A stretch of 64,000 nucleotides of DNA from Chitinophaga hostae (GCF_018224885.1 NZ_JAGTXB010000006.1:310001-374000), one strand, 5' to 3'. Counted from the first letter of the stretch, positions 43,200 to 53,156 are shown. A program made the numbers and translations. Notes: generated by a model not told the origin, from the sequence alone.

Positions 43200-46016
43200 A
43201 TGGCAACAAAAGTAAAGAAACAAACAAGCATAATTGATCCTCAGGAAGTTAGCCCGCAGGACCACATTTTCATAAAAGGAGCCAGGGTACATAACCTCAA
43301 GAACGTAAGCGTATCCATTCCCCGTAGTAAGCTGGTAGTAGTTACCGGTGTGTCCGGTTCAGGGAAATCCTCCCTTACCATGGACACCCTGTACGCAGAA
43401 GGGCAACGCCGGTATGCGGAAAGCTTAAGTTCTTATGCCCGTCAGTTCCTGATGCGTATGAATAAACCTGATGTAGATTATATCAGGGGAATTTGTCCGG
43501 CTATCGCAATCGAACAGAAAGTTATTACCCGTACCCCACGGTCTACCGTAGGGTCAATGACGGAAATTTATGACTACCTGCGGTTACTGTTTGGCCGGGT
43601 GGGTAAAACGTATTCTCCGATCTCCGGAAATCTGGTAAAAAAACATGAAGTAAGTGATGTGGTGGATTATATCACCAAACTGAAAAATGGAAGCAAAGTA
43701 TTGCTGCTGGCGCCTTTTCGCCGGCATGCCAAACGCGAGGTGAAAGAGGAGCTCAATATCCTGCTGCAGAAAGGCTTTTCCCGTTTATACGTCCCCGGTA
43801 GTGAAGGCACCGGTTTGTTACGTATCGAGGAATTGCTGGAACAGAAGAAGATAACCGTTCCCGCCAACGCATGGGTGCTTATAGACCGCCTGGTAGTAAA
43901 GGATTTTGAGGAAGATGATAAGCATCGTATTGCAGATAGCGTGCAAACTGCTTTTTATGAAAGCGAAGGCGATTGTTATGTGGAAGTAGATGGAAAGGAA
44001 ACCATTCATTTTGCCAATCGTTTTGAGCTGGATGGTATTGCCTTTGAAGAACCGGTACCCAATCTTTTTTCCTTTAACAACCCTTATGGCGCATGTCCTA
44101 CCTGTGAAGGATTTGGACAGGTGCTCGGAATCGATGCGGACCTGGTGATACCGGATAAACGCATGAGCGTTTTCGAAGGCGCCATTGCTCCCTGGCGTGG
44201 TGAAAAGATGGGCGAATACAAAGAAGCGCTGATTAAAACCGCCCGTAAATTTGGCTTCCCGGTACACAAACCGATCGCTGAACTGACAGACGAACAGGTA
44301 AAATTACTCTGGACAGGCAACGAACATTTCTATGGCCTGCAGGAGTTCTTTAAAATGGTGGAGCAAAACCTGTATAAAGTACAATACAGGGTACTGCAGG
44401 CCCGCTACCGTGGCCGTACCATCTGCCCTGAATGTGGCGGCGGACGTTTGCGGAAGGAAGCGCTGTATATCAAAGTGGGTGGACGCAATATTGCCGAACT
44501 GGTAGACCTGCCGGTATCGGATCTGAAAAAATGGTTTGATGAACTGCAGCTGAATGAATATGAACAGCAGATTGGCAAGCGTATCCTGATTGAAATAAAC
44601 CATCGTCTTAAAACTTTACTGGATGTAGGTTTGGGATACCTTACCCTTAATCGCGTGGCCAATACCCTCAGTGGAGGAGAAAGTCAGCGTATACAGCTTA
44701 CCCGTACCCTGGGCAGTAACCTGACCAATTCCATGTACATCCTGGATGAACCCAGTATTGGATTGCATGCCCGCGACACCCATCGGCTAATTTCGGTGCT
44801 AAAGGAACTGCGCGACCTGGGTAACACGGTAGTGGTAGTGGAACACGATGAACAGATGATGGAAGAAGCCGACTATATCATTGATATGGGACCGCTGGCC
44901 AGTCATCTTGGCGGAGAAGTAATTTTTGCAGGTACCTATCCTCAGATATTAAAAGATGGTAAAAGTCTTACGGGTAAATATCTCAGCGGACAATTTACCA
45001 TTGATCCGCCTGCTAAGGTACGCAAGTGGAAAAAGGCCATCACCATTGAAGGCGCAAGACAACATAACCTGAAGGATATTACCGTTGATTTCCCATTACA
45101 GGTGTTAACGGTCATCAGTGGAGTGAGCGGTTCCGGCAAAACCACGCTGGTAAAGCAGATCCTCTACCCTGCATTGATGAAGCTGAAAGGCGAATTTGCA
45201 GAAAGGGTGGGTAACTACCGGGCATTGAAAGGCGCGGTGGATGATATTACGCAGGTGGAAATGATTGACCAGAATCCCATTGGTAAATCGTCTCGTTCTA
45301 ACCCGGTTACCTATATCAAGGCATACGACGAAATCAGGGATTTATATTCAAAGCAGCCGCTGAGCAAGATGCGCGGCTTCCAGCCAAAACATTTTTCCTT
45401 CAACGTTGATGGCGGTCGCTGCGATGCATGTAAAGGAGAAGGAGAGGTGATCGTAGAAATGCAGTTCCTCGCGGATGTACATCTCACCTGCGAAAGCTGC
45501 GGTGGTAAAAGATTTAAAGATGAAGTGCTGGAGGTAACCTATAAAAACAAGAACATCTACGAAGTGTTGGAAATGGGAGTAGATGAGGCGTTGGACTTTT
45601 TCAAAGAAGAAAAAGATGTGTGCAACAAAATACGTCCGTTGAGCAGCGTAGGATTGGGATATGTAAAACTGGGCCAAAGCAGCGATACCCTGAGCGGCGG
45701 GGAAGCGCAGCGTGTTAAGCTGGCTTCATTCCTTGGTAAGGGCAAAGCGCAGGGGCATATCCTGTTTATCTTTGATGAACCTACTACCGGTCTGCATTTC
45801 CATGATATCAAAAAATTGCTTGATTCCTTTAATGCCCTGATAGAACAGGGGCATACGGTGTTGGTGATTGAACATAACCTGGATGTGATCAGGAGTGCCG
45901 ACTGGGCCATTGATCTGGGCCCTGAAGGCGGCGCCGGCGGCGGTAATTTATTATATGCCGGGGCTCCGGAGGGATTGAAAAATGTAAAGGAAAGTTATAC
46001 AGGAAAATACCTGTAA
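43200..46016 (+). CDS. uvrA: Excinuclease ABC subunit A
   Basis: 938 residues, normal length. The damage-sensing ATPase of nucleotide excision repair. Two ABC modules are visible: Walker [10 protein letters not shown] and GVSGSGKTT, signatures [11 protein letters not shown] and [11 protein letters not shown], and Walker [12 protein letters not shown] and [10 protein letters not shown]. Zinc-finger Cys pairs are CPTC/CPEC in the first half and CDAC/CESC in the second. It works with UvrB and UvrC, not in this window. Single gene ended by a strong terminator at 46030. Confidence 0.98.
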   Translation: MATKVKKQTSIIDPQEVSPQDHIFIKGARVHNLKNVSVSIPRSKLVVVTGVSGSGKSSLTMDTLYAEGQRRYAESLSSYARQFLMRMNKPDVDYIRGICPAIAIEQKVITRTPRSTVGSMTEIYDYLRLLFGRVGKTYSPISGNLVKKHEVSDVVDYITKLKNGSKVLLLAPFRRHAKREVKEELNILLQKGFSRLYVPGSEGTGLLRIEELLEQKKITVPANAWVLIDRLVVKDFEEDDKHRIADSVQTAFYESEGDCYVEVDGKETIHFANRFELDGIAFEEPVPNLFSFNNPYGACPTCEGFGQVLGIDADLVIPDKRMSVFEGAIAPWRGEKMGEYKEALIKTARKFGFPVHKPIAELTDEQVKLLWTGNEHFYGLQEFFKMVEQNLYKVQYRVLQARYRGRTICPECGGGRLRKEALYIKVGGRNIAELVDLPVSDLKKWFDELQLNEYEQQIGKRILIEINHRLKTLLDVGLGYLTLNRVANTLSGGESQRIQLTRTLGSNLTNSMYILDEPSIGLHARDTHRLISVLKELRDLGNTVVVVEHDEQMMEEADYIIDMGPLASHLGGEVIFAGTYPQILKDGKSLTGKYLSGQFTIDPPAKVRKWKKAITIEGARQHNLKDITVDFPLQVLTVISGVSGSGKTTLVKQILYPALMKLKGEFAERVGNYRALKGAVDDITQVEMIDQNPIGKSSRSNPVTYIKAYDEIRDLYSKQPLSKMRGFQPKHFSFNVDGGRCDACKGEGEVIVEMQFLADVHLTCESCGGKRFKDEVLEVTYKNKNIYEVLEMGVDEALDFFKEEKDVCNKIRPLSSVGLGYVKLGQSSDTLSGGEAQRVKLASFLGKGKAQGHILFIFDEPTTGLHFHDIKKLLDSFNALIEQGHTVLVIEHNLDVIRSADWAIDLGPEGGAGGGNLLYAGAPEGLKNVKESYTGKYL

Positions 46017-46029
46017 CAGCAAATAAAAT

Positions 46030-46067
46030 AAACGGGCCGGAGTCCAACTCCGGCCCGTTTATTTTTT
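46030..46067 (+). terminator. Intrinsic terminator after uvrA
   Basis: AAACGGGCCGGAGT and ACTCCGGCCCGTTT form a near-perfect GC-rich stem, followed by ATTTTTT. It may also serve the convergent DUF4293 gene. Confidence 0.9.
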
Positions 46068-46122
46068 ACCGGCAGCGATGCGCCGGTATTTATCTTTCGA
46101 TCCAATCCTGTTACTTCAGCGC

Positions 46123-46566
46123 TTATCTAAGCCTGTCGAGGGATTTGATCAGTTTTTCATCTTTGTATATTCCCCTCACAGCCAGGAATAAAAGAATGAT
46201 GATCACAATGGGTAAAAAGGAGGCCGGCAGGTAGGAAGCAGATACAATAGCAACACCGCCGGTGCTTAACTTATTGGCTGTTTGCTGCACTACATAATAT
46301 TGATAAGCCAGTGCTGCAAAACCAAAAAGAATGTTAAAAATGGTGAGACGAAACTGGAGTTTGCGCTTCTTAAAAAGAAAGATCGTTGCTAATGATAACA
46401 GTATAATAATGATATACAGTACAAACAGCAAATAGTTACTGGAAGCGTTTACATAAACAGGGTTGGTGCTATTGCTAAGCGTAGCTTTCCACAGGTCGAA
46501 AGAAAGAGCAGCAGCGCCTGCGGCGGCAGCCAACAGCAAATAGAGACTCTGGATGCGTTGTATCAT
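46123..46566 (-). CDS. DUF4293 membrane protein
   Basis: 147 residues with four hydrophobic segments (about residues 7-24, 44-64, 74-93 and 113-131). The start MIQRIQSLYLLLA and the overall pattern match DUF4293, a small inner-membrane family largely confined to Bacteroidota, with unknown role. It lies alone between convergent uvrA and divergent maeB. Nothing suggests a substrate. Confidence 0.85.
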   Translation of the reverse strand: MIQRIQSLYLLLAAAAGAAALSFDLWKATLSNSTNPVYVNASSNYLLFVLYIIIILLSLATIFLFKKRKLQFRLTIFNILFGFAALAYQYYVVQQTANKLSTGGVAIVSASYLPASFLPIVIIILLFLAVRGIYKDEKLIKSLDRLR

Positions 46567-46712
46567 GATATTTACGAATGTTTAACGCTGTAAAAGTAAG
46601 TAAATTTAATGGTTAGAATGCTTAATTATAGGCCGATATCCCACTATTTGGGTGGATGGCCTTTATTCAATACTTCGTATATTGCACGCCCAATAACAAT
46701 CTTAATATTTAT

Positions 46713-49031
46713 ATGGCAAAGAAACTGAATAAGCAGGATGCGTTAGACTATCATGCAATGGGCAGGCCGGGTAAAATTGAAGTCATACCTACGAAAGACA
46801 CTAAATCGCAATGGGATCTTTCACTCGCCTACTCTCCCGGAGTAGCAGAGCCATGCAAGGAAATTTACAATGATGTAGAAAACGTTTATAAATATACCGC
46901 GAAAGGTAATCTCGTAGGCGTTATCAGTAATGGTACCGCAGTACTGGGTTTAGGAGATATTGGCCCCGAAGCCGGAAAACCGGTAATGGAAGGGAAAGCG
47001 GTATTGTTCAAAATATTCGCTGATATCGACGTATTTGATATTGAGCTGGATGCAAAAGACCCGGATACCTTTGTTGCTGCTGTAAAGGCGCTGGAGCCTA
47101 CCTTTGGTGGTATTAACCTGGAAGATATCAAAAGCCCGGAGTGTTTTGAAATAGAAGAAAGGCTGCGCAAGGAGTTGAAAATTCCGATCATGCATGATGA
47201 TCAGCATGGCACTGCCATCATTTCTTCTGCTGCCTTGTTAAATGCGCTGGAGCTGGTAAAAAAGAAAATAGAAAAGGTAAAGATCGTGGTAAATGGCGCA
47301 GGAGCTGCTGCCATGGCCTGCGTAAAATTATATGTGGCGCTGGGCGCCAGGCCGGAAAACTTTATCATGTTTGATAAAGACGGTGTTTTAAATAAAGAGC
47401 GTAAGGATCTTTCCGAAAGACATAAACAGTTTGTTACCGCCGCCAAGGTAAAATCACTCGAAGAAGCCATGAAGGGTGCGGATGTATTTCTCGGGTTATC
47501 CGTTGGTAACGTGGTATCGGCAGAAATGATCAAGAGCATGGCTAAAAACCCGATCGTATTTGCGATGGCGAACCCTGATCCTGAAATTGCCTACGAAACT
47601 GCCATTGCAGCCCGTCCGGATATCATTATGGCTACCGGCCGTTCCGATTATCCCAACCAGGTAAATAATGTACTGGGCTTTCCCTATATTTTCCGTGGGG
47701 CGCTCGACGTTAGAGCTACCCAAATCAATGAGGCCATGAAACTGGCTGCTGTAAGGGCTTTGGCTGAAATGGCCAAGTCGCCGGTACCGGACATCGTAAA
47801 CCTGGCCTATAACGAAAGAAACCTTTTCTTCGGACCCAAATATATTATTCCCAAACCATTGGATCCTCGCCTGCTGAGCACCGTGGCGCCTGCCGTGGCA
47901 AAAGCGGCCATGGAAAGCGGGGTGGCACACCGCCCGATTACCGATTGGGAAGCTTACCGGAATGAACTCAATCATCGCCTGGGACTGGATAACCAGCTCT
48001 TCAGGGTGATCGGTACTAAAGCCCGTCGTGATCCAAGGAAAGTGGTGTTCGCAGAAGCCGACAATCTCAAAGTGCTGAAAGCAGCGCAGGTAGTCAACGA
48101 CGAAGGCATCGCTTACCCGATCCTGTTGGGTAACGAAACCCGTATCCGTGAACTGATGCTGGAAAACGCCATTGAAATCGATGATGTAGTGATCATTGAT
48201 CCTAAAAGTGAAGAGATGAAGGAAATGCGTCATCGCTTTGGTGACCTGTTCTTCGCAAAACGCCAGCGCAAAGGATTAAATCTCTACGAGGCGCGCAAAA
48301 CCATGCGGGAACGTAACTACTTCGGCTGTATGATGGTGGAAACCGGTGAAGCGGATGCTCTCATTTCTGGTCTCACCCGTAAATACCCCGATACCATCCG
48401 TCCCGCGTTGCAGGTGATAGGTATGGAAGAAGGGGCCAAACGTGTTGCCGGTATGTATATTATACAAACCAAACGCGGACCGTTATTCCTTGCTGATACT
48501 ACCGTCAACTTCAACCCTACTGCGGAGGAACTGGCCGATATCACGATGATGGTGGCCAAGGAAGTGAAGAATTTTAATATTACACCGCGCATCGCCATGT
48601 TGTCGTATTCCAACTTTGGCAGCAGCCCAACACCGGAAGCACAAACCATGAGCAAGGCCCGCGAAATTGTAAAACAGCGCGATCCTTCCCTCATTGTTGA
48701 TGGTGAAATTCAGGCGGCCATGGCCTTTAACAAGGAGATTCTGAAAGACAATTATCCGTTTACAGAATTACTGGAAGAAGAGGTAAATACCCTCATCTTC
48801 CCGAACCTTGCTGCTGGTAATATTGCCTATAACCTTTTGCAGGAAGTTGCCGGTTTTGATGCCATAGGCCCCATCCTGCTGGGAATGAAGAAGCCGGTGC
48901 ATATTCTGCAGCTGGGCAGTACTGTAAGACAAATCGTTAACATGGTGAATATCGCCGTGGTGGATGCGCAGGAAAAGTGCTGCAAACAGGCAAACGACGA
49001 AAAGGGAAAAAAGAAGAAAAAGAAAGCATAA
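46713..49031 (+). CDS. maeB: NADP-dependent malic enzyme with phosphotransacetylase-like domain
   Basis: 772 residues from the ATG at 46713; an upstream in-frame ATG at 46656 would add 19 residues. Residues about 1-430 are the malic enzyme part: [21 protein letters not shown] and a nucleotide-binding [11 protein letters not shown]. Residues about 440-760 are a phosphotransacetylase-like domain ([35 protein letters not shown]), as in MaeB, where it binds acetyl-CoA as a regulator. It decarboxylates malate to pyruvate with NADPH. The last ten residues are Lys-rich (KGKKKKKKA), and a palindrome overlaps the stop codon. Confidence 0.96.
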   Translation: MAKKLNKQDALDYHAMGRPGKIEVIPTKDTKSQWDLSLAYSPGVAEPCKEIYNDVENVYKYTAKGNLVGVISNGTAVLGLGDIGPEAGKPVMEGKAVLFKIFADIDVFDIELDAKDPDTFVAAVKALEPTFGGINLEDIKSPECFEIEERLRKELKIPIMHDDQHGTAIISSAALLNALELVKKKIEKVKIVVNGAGAAAMACVKLYVALGARPENFIMFDKDGVLNKERKDLSERHKQFVTAAKVKSLEEAMKGADVFLGLSVGNVVSAEMIKSMAKNPIVFAMANPDPEIAYETAIAARPDIIMATGRSDYPNQVNNVLGFPYIFRGALDVRATQINEAMKLAAVRALAEMAKSPVPDIVNLAYNERNLFFGPKYIIPKPLDPRLLSTVAPAVAKAAMESGVAHRPITDWEAYRNELNHRLGLDNQLFRVIGTKARRDPRKVVFAEADNLKVLKAAQVVNDEGIAYPILLGNETRIRELMLENAIEIDDVVIIDPKSEEMKEMRHRFGDLFFAKRQRKGLNLYEARKTMRERNYFGCMMVETGEADALISGLTRKYPDTIRPALQVIGMEEGAKRVAGMYIIQTKRGPLFLADTTVNFNPTAEELADITMMVAKEVKNFNITPRIAMLSYSNFGSSPTPEAQTMSKAREIVKQRDPSLIVDGEIQAAMAFNKEILKDNYPFTELLEEEVNTLIFPNLAAGNIAYNLLQEVAGFDAIGPILLGMKKPVHILQLGSTVRQIVNMVNIAVVDAQEKCCKQANDEKGKKKKKKA

Positions 49032-49258
49032 AGGTATGGAGGGATCGCCTTCGGCGATTATCTTTGGGCAGGATTAATGTGATTGGGATGATTATTACGA
49101 TTTTACTTTTTTTTGAAAGATACTTACTTCTATTCCTAAAGTGTTTATCAATAGGATAAAGGCATAGATCAGAAAAAGCTGGAATCATAATAGTCATCCC
49201 AATCACATTAATCCTGCCCAAAGATAATCGCCGAAGGCGATCCCTCTCCGCTTTATGC
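49026..49258 (+). repeat. Large GATTA-family palindrome, copy 5, with a different core
   Basis: 233 bp. The arms of about 60 nt (GGGATCGCCTTCGGCGATTA, then TCTTTGGGCAGGATTAATG) are almost perfect mirrors, with one internal T-G wobble. Unlike the other four copies it lacks GATTAGCGAAGA; the centre is AT-rich and weakly paired. The left edge GCATAAAG overlaps the maeB stop codon, and the right edge is its mirror. Confidence 0.92.
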
Positions 49259-49291
49259 CTTTCGCTTTCAGCTTTTTCCTATATTTATCCT

Positions 49292-50323
49292 ATGCAAACC
49301 ATTTCGCGTAAGAAAATATTTTTCCCGATCAATGCTGCTTTCCGCAATTATCTCAAAATGTACGAGCGGGAAGTGAAGCTGCCTATATCTTACGAGGAAC
49401 TGCGTTATTACGACCAGTCTATCGCCGTATATGATAAAGAAGGAAAAGACACGCTGTGGGAAACGGTGTTTTATCCCCAAAGTATGGTCCATGCCATTCA
49501 CGCCGGTTTAAAGCGGGTATACTCTATACTGAAAGCGGGAGGAGATCAGGCCGCGGAAGAACATCTGCATATCGAAAATATTGACTACTGCACTTTTGGA
49601 AACTCCCATCCGTTCCGCATCAAAATTGTCAATAACTACAACGAAGTATACGATTATTTTTATATCAAGATAGCCGATGCATCGCGTCTTTATGGTCTGG
49701 AACTGGAACATATACTGTCTCCCTATTGGATGAACTTCCTGATAGATGGCAATACATTGGTAGAAGAGCATATTGCCGGGGTGCCGGGCGACCAGTTTAT
49801 TCTTCATTACCTGAACCGGCCGGAATTTAATCCCAAGCGTATCGCCAAGGAATTTGTGAAATTTAATGAGCGGTGTTTTGTACGGCTGTTGGGAGATATG
49901 CGTTCCTATAATTTTATTTTTGACATCACCCCTGATTTTGACGATGTACAATTCCGTATCCGCGCAATTGATTTTGACCAACAATTCTATGAAGGCAGGC
50001 GTACGCTGTATATGCCACAGTACTTTAAGGAAAACCGGGTATTCGTGGAGCTGGCCATCAAACATCTCAATGCAGAAGTGGTGAAGCAGTATCAACAGGA
50101 GGAACGGGCGGTGATTGCCCGCCGTATCAAAGTGCAGCGGCATCGGATCAAGGATCTGCGGGATGTGATTATGACAGACCGGGTATCGTTCCCGGAAAAA
50201 ATACAGCAGTTGGGCAATGAATTGGCGGAATATTATCATGATCCGGTTTTTGCCCGGTGTAAAACCATGGGTGAAATCATTGAGCGCAGCCTAAAACGTT
50301 TGTTGGTGAGTAGTTTACGTTAA
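49292..50323 (+). CDS. Protein with kinase-fold active-site residues, function unknown
   Basis: 343 residues, no signal or membrane segment. It lacks a familiar name, but reading it against protein-kinase/aminoglycoside-phosphotransferase folds gives each key element in order: Lys126 in FYIKIADASRLYG (beta-3 lysine), a Glu in LELEHIL soon after, EEHIAGVPGDQFI as a hinge-like strand, Asp202 and Asn207 in LLGDMRSYNFIFD (catalytic loop), and Asp227/Asp229 in AIDFDQQ (metal binding). I infer an active small-molecule or protein kinase. The N-terminal 100 residues are a separate region. It ends 62 nt before mlaE, which has its own promoter, so the link to lipid transport is uncertain. Confidence 0.75.
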   Translation: MQTISRKKIFFPINAAFRNYLKMYEREVKLPISYEELRYYDQSIAVYDKEGKDTLWETVFYPQSMVHAIHAGLKRVYSILKAGGDQAAEEHLHIENIDYCTFGNSHPFRIKIVNNYNEVYDYFYIKIADASRLYGLELEHILSPYWMNFLIDGNTLVEEHIAGVPGDQFILHYLNRPEFNPKRIAKEFVKFNERCFVRLLGDMRSYNFIFDITPDFDDVQFRIRAIDFDQQFYEGRRTLYMPQYFKENRVFVELAIKHLNAEVVKQYQQEERAVIARRIKVQRHRIKDLRDVIMTDRVSFPEKIQQLGNELAEYYHDPVFARCKTMGEIIERSLKRLLVSSLR

Positions 50324-50370
50324 CGGCTGTATTAAATCTTAAATTAGGATATGTTTGAAAAAATCCTTCC

Positions 50371-50378
50371 TATCTTTG
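50371..50378 (+). promoter_or_regulatory. -7 box TATCTTTG adjoining the mlaE start
   Basis: TATCTTTG matches TAnnTTTG and ends 7 nt before the mlaE ATG. A TTTG lies at 50354-50357, but the spacer is only 13 nt. Confidence 0.5.
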
Positions 50379-50385
50379 ACCAGTT

Positions 50386-51129
50386 ATGGAGTTCAAATTC
50401 TTCTATCATTTCGGAAACTTCCTGCTCATGCTTAAAGGCATGTTTTCCCGCCCGGAAAACATGAAGATGTACTGGAAGCAATTTATGCAGCAATGTGTGG
50501 ATATCGGCGTAGGGTCGTTTGGGATAGTATTTATTATTTCCCTGTTTATGGGAGGCGTAACTACGCTGCAAACAGCTTATCAGCTGGTAAGTCCTATCAT
50601 ACCCAAAAGCACCATCGCGCAGGTGGTGCGTGATACCATTATCCTGGAATTCGCCCCCACACTGACTTGTATTGTACTGGCCGGCGTAGTGGGTTCTAAA
50701 ATAGCTTCTGAGCTGGGTAACATGCGGATCTCTGAACAGATCGATGCCCTGGAAATCATGGGTATCAATACCAAAGGGTACCTGATCGCCCCCAAAATTA
50801 TGGCGGCGTTACTCATGATACCTGTACTGGTGGCGATTGCCGGTTTCCTCGGTATCTATGGCGGCAAGGCCGCCGGAGAGCTGTCGGGCGTTCTTTCCGG
50901 AGAACAGTTTATGCAGGGCCTCCGGCAGGAGTTCAAGGCTTATAACGTATTTTTTGCAATGGCAAAATCCTATACGTTCGGGTTTATTATTGCCAGTGTA
51001 TCGGCCTACTACGGCTATAATGTTTCCGGTGGCGCACTGGAAATAGGTAAGGCCAGCACCACCTCCGTGGTGGTAAGCTGTGTGCTGATATTATTCATGG
51101 ACTACGCATTAACGGCTATATTACTGTAA
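50386..51129 (+). CDS. mlaE: MlaE-type phospholipid ABC transporter permease
   Basis: 247 residues with about five or six membrane segments. Family landmarks are FIISLFMGGVTTLQTAYQL, ILEFAPTLTCIVLAGVVGSKIASELGNMRISEQIDALE and the end SCVLILFMDYALTAIL. MlaE forms the membrane core of the Mla complex, which moves phospholipids between inner and outer membranes to keep outer-leaflet asymmetry. mlaF follows 2 nt later. The MCE-domain protein MlaD is expected next but is not here; sucD follows instead. The partner MCE protein must be encoded elsewhere. Confidence 0.95.
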   Translation: MEFKFFYHFGNFLLMLKGMFSRPENMKMYWKQFMQQCVDIGVGSFGIVFIISLFMGGVTTLQTAYQLVSPIIPKSTIAQVVRDTIILEFAPTLTCIVLAGVVGSKIASELGNMRISEQIDALEIMGINTKGYLIAPKIMAALLMIPVLVAIAGFLGIYGGKAAGELSGVLSGEQFMQGLRQEFKAYNVFFAMAKSYTFGFIIASVSAYYGYNVSGGALEIGKASTTSVVVSCVLILFMDYALTAILL

Positions 51130-51131
51130 TC

Positions 51132-51953
51132 ATGATTGAACTGCAAAACATAAGAAAAGGCTTTGGGGAGAAGGAAATATTAAAAGGCGTTTCTACGATT
51201 ATGGAGCCCGGTAAGGTAAACCTGATCATTGGTTCCAGTGGTAGCGGAAAAACCGTGATGATGAAGTGTATCGTGGGACTGATGAACGTAGACAGCGGAA
51301 AAGTACTGTATGACAACCAGGATTTTACCGCTATGGAGGAAAAAGAAAAGAAAACCATCCGCCAGGAAATAGGGATGCTGTTCCAGGGATCAGCCCTTTT
51401 TGACAGTATGACCGTGGAACAAAATGTGATGTTTCCCCTGGACATGTTTGGCACCGGCACCCTAAAGGAAAAGAAAGCCCGTGTGGAAGAATGCCTGGAA
51501 AGGGTACAGCTGAAAGAAGCCGCGAAGAAATTTCCCGCAGAAATCAGTGGTGGTATGAAGAAAAGAGTGGGTATTGCCCGCGCCATCGTACTCAATCCCA
51601 AGTACCTTTTCTGTGATGAGCCCAACTCCGGTCTGGATCCGCAAACATCGTTGCTCATCGATAAGCTGATTACCGAACTTACCAAAGAATATAATATCAC
51701 CACTGTTATCAATACCCACGATATGAACACCGTAATGGAAAGCGGTGATCATATTGTTTATATGTACCAGGGCCAGAAACAATGGGAGGGAAGTAACAAA
51801 GACATTGTATTCAGCAAGGACCAGAAATTAAACGACTTCATTTTTGCCTCAGAATTCCTTCGCGAAGCCAAGGAAATGCGGCAGTTGGAGATGTTTAAGG
51901 ACGGCAAATGGCGCGAGCAACTGAAGAAAGAACAGGGGAAAGAAGGGAAATAG
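51132..51953 (+). CDS. mlaF: MlaF-type phospholipid ABC transporter ATPase
   Basis: 273 residues. Walker A GSSGSGKT, signature ISGGMKKRVGIARAI, Walker B YLFCDEPNSGLDP, and the switch His in NTHDM. It powers the MlaE permease, which ends 2 nt upstream. The C-terminal tail (FREAKE to KKEQGKEGK) is charged and longer than the core fold. Several residues such as KKRVGIARA are the typical MlaF form, which distinguishes it from amino-acid importers. No MlaD, MlaC or MlaA lies nearby. Confidence 0.95.
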   Translation: MIELQNIRKGFGEKEILKGVSTIMEPGKVNLIIGSSGSGKTVMMKCIVGLMNVDSGKVLYDNQDFTAMEEKEKKTIRQEIGMLFQGSALFDSMTVEQNVMFPLDMFGTGTLKEKKARVEECLERVQLKEAAKKFPAEISGGMKKRVGIARAIVLNPKYLFCDEPNSGLDPQTSLLIDKLITELTKEYNITTVINTHDMNTVMESGDHIVYMYQGQKQWEGSNKDIVFSKDQKLNDFIFASEFLREAKEMRQLEMFKDGKWREQLKKEQGKEGK

Positions 51954-52116
51954 GCTTCTTTTTAAAATTCCATCATTCATTTTGTGATAAAAACATATAA
52001 TTATAAATCGGTATATTTTTAATTATGGCTCCTGAGAGGTGTTTTTATACACCTGGACAGCTACTTTTGCCAAATATTTTCTAAACCAATTGGTAGCTTT
52101 ATCTTAAAGGCACTAA

Positions 52117-52148
52117 ATTGCAGAATTATGGAAATCGGCTTATTTTTG
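52117..52148 (+). promoter_or_regulatory. Probable sucD promoter
   Basis: TATTTTTG (52141-52148) matches TAnnTTTG, with ATTG 20 nt upstream (52117-52120), one base off TTTG. It lies 49 nt before the sucD ATG. Confidence 0.55.
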
Positions 52149-52197
52149 CCGTCCAGAAGAATCAGACACATAATATTAAACCAATAAAACAAGCGCG

Positions 52198-53085
52198 ATG
52201 AGTGTTTTAGTTAATAAGGATAGCAAAGTGATTGTTCAGGGATTTACCGGTACTGAAGGTACATTCCATGCTACTCAGATGATTGAATACGGTACCCAGG
52301 TTGTGGGTGGTGTTACACCCGGTAAAGGTGGCAGCACGCACCTGGAACGCCCTGTGTTCAATACAGTAGCCGACGCGGTAAAAGCAACCGGTGCAAATGT
52401 TTCCATCATTTTTGTACCTCCGGCTTTTGCAGCTGATGCAATCATGGAAGCTACCGAAGCTGGTATTGCTCTGGTGGTATGTATCACAGAAGGTATTCCT
52501 GTTCAGGATATGATCAAAGCGAAAAATTTCCTGCAGGGTACAACTACCCGCCTCATCGGACCAAACTGCCCTGGTGTTATCACCGCAGACGAAGCTAAAG
52601 TAGGTATCATGCCCGGCTTCATCTTCAAAAAAGGTAAAATCGGTATCGTTTCCAAATCAGGTACTTTGACTTACGAAGCTGCTGACCAGGTAGTTAAAGC
52701 TGGTTTAGGCGTTTCTACTGCCATTGGTATTGGTGGAGATCCAATCATCGGTACACCTACCAAAGATGCGGTAGAACTGCTGATGAACGATCCGGAAACA
52801 GAAGGTATCATCATGATCGGTGAAATTGGCGGAAGCATGGAAGCAGATGCCGCTAAATGGATCAAAGCGCATGGCACTAAGCCGGTAGTTGGTTTTATTG
52901 CTGGTCAAACCGCTCCTCCGGGACGCCGTATGGGCCACGCCGGTGCTATCATCGGTGGTGCTGAAGATACCGCTGCTGCCAAAATGAAGATCATGGCAGA
53001 ATGTGGTGTTCACGTAGTGGAAAGCCCTGCTAACATTGGTAAAACAATGGCAGAAGTACTGAGCAAGAAAGCAGCCCTGGCATAA
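52198..53085 (+). CDS. sucD: Succinate-CoA ligase, alpha subunit
   Basis: 295 residues. It makes succinate and ATP/GTP from succinyl-CoA in the TCA cycle, together with the beta subunit SucC, which is not in the window. The CoA-binding domain shows [21 protein letters not shown] and [10 protein letters not shown], and the phosphohistidine is His247 in [20 protein letters not shown] and [12 protein letters not shown] are family landmarks. Normal length. Preceded by its own promoter and followed by a terminator, so a single gene. Confidence 0.97.
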   Translation: MSVLVNKDSKVIVQGFTGTEGTFHATQMIEYGTQVVGGVTPGKGGSTHLERPVFNTVADAVKATGANVSIIFVPPAFAADAIMEATEAGIALVVCITEGIPVQDMIKAKNFLQGTTTRLIGPNCPGVITADEAKVGIMPGFIFKKGKIGIVSKSGTLTYEAADQVVKAGLGVSTAIGIGGDPIIGTPTKDAVELLMNDPETEGIIMIGEIGGSMEADAAKWIKAHGTKPVVGFIAGQTAPPGRRMGHAGAIIGGAEDTAAAKMKIMAECGVHVVESPANIGKTMAEVLSKKAALA

Positions 53086-53107
53086 TTATCTGCCGGAAAA
53101 ATATATA

Positions 53108-53156
53108 AAGGTGAAAAGTGAGGCGGAACAAGTCCATCACTTTTCACCTTTTTTTG
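53108..53156 (+). terminator. Intrinsic terminator after sucD
   Basis: AAGGTGAAAAGTGA and TCACTTTTCACCTT form a perfect stem, then a run of T to 53156. Confidence 0.85.

Noticed and set aside
3736..49258. GATTA-family palindromes as plain Rho-independent terminators
   Set aside because: They are far longer than terminators, lack a consistent T-run after the stem, and copy 3 follows a normal terminator.
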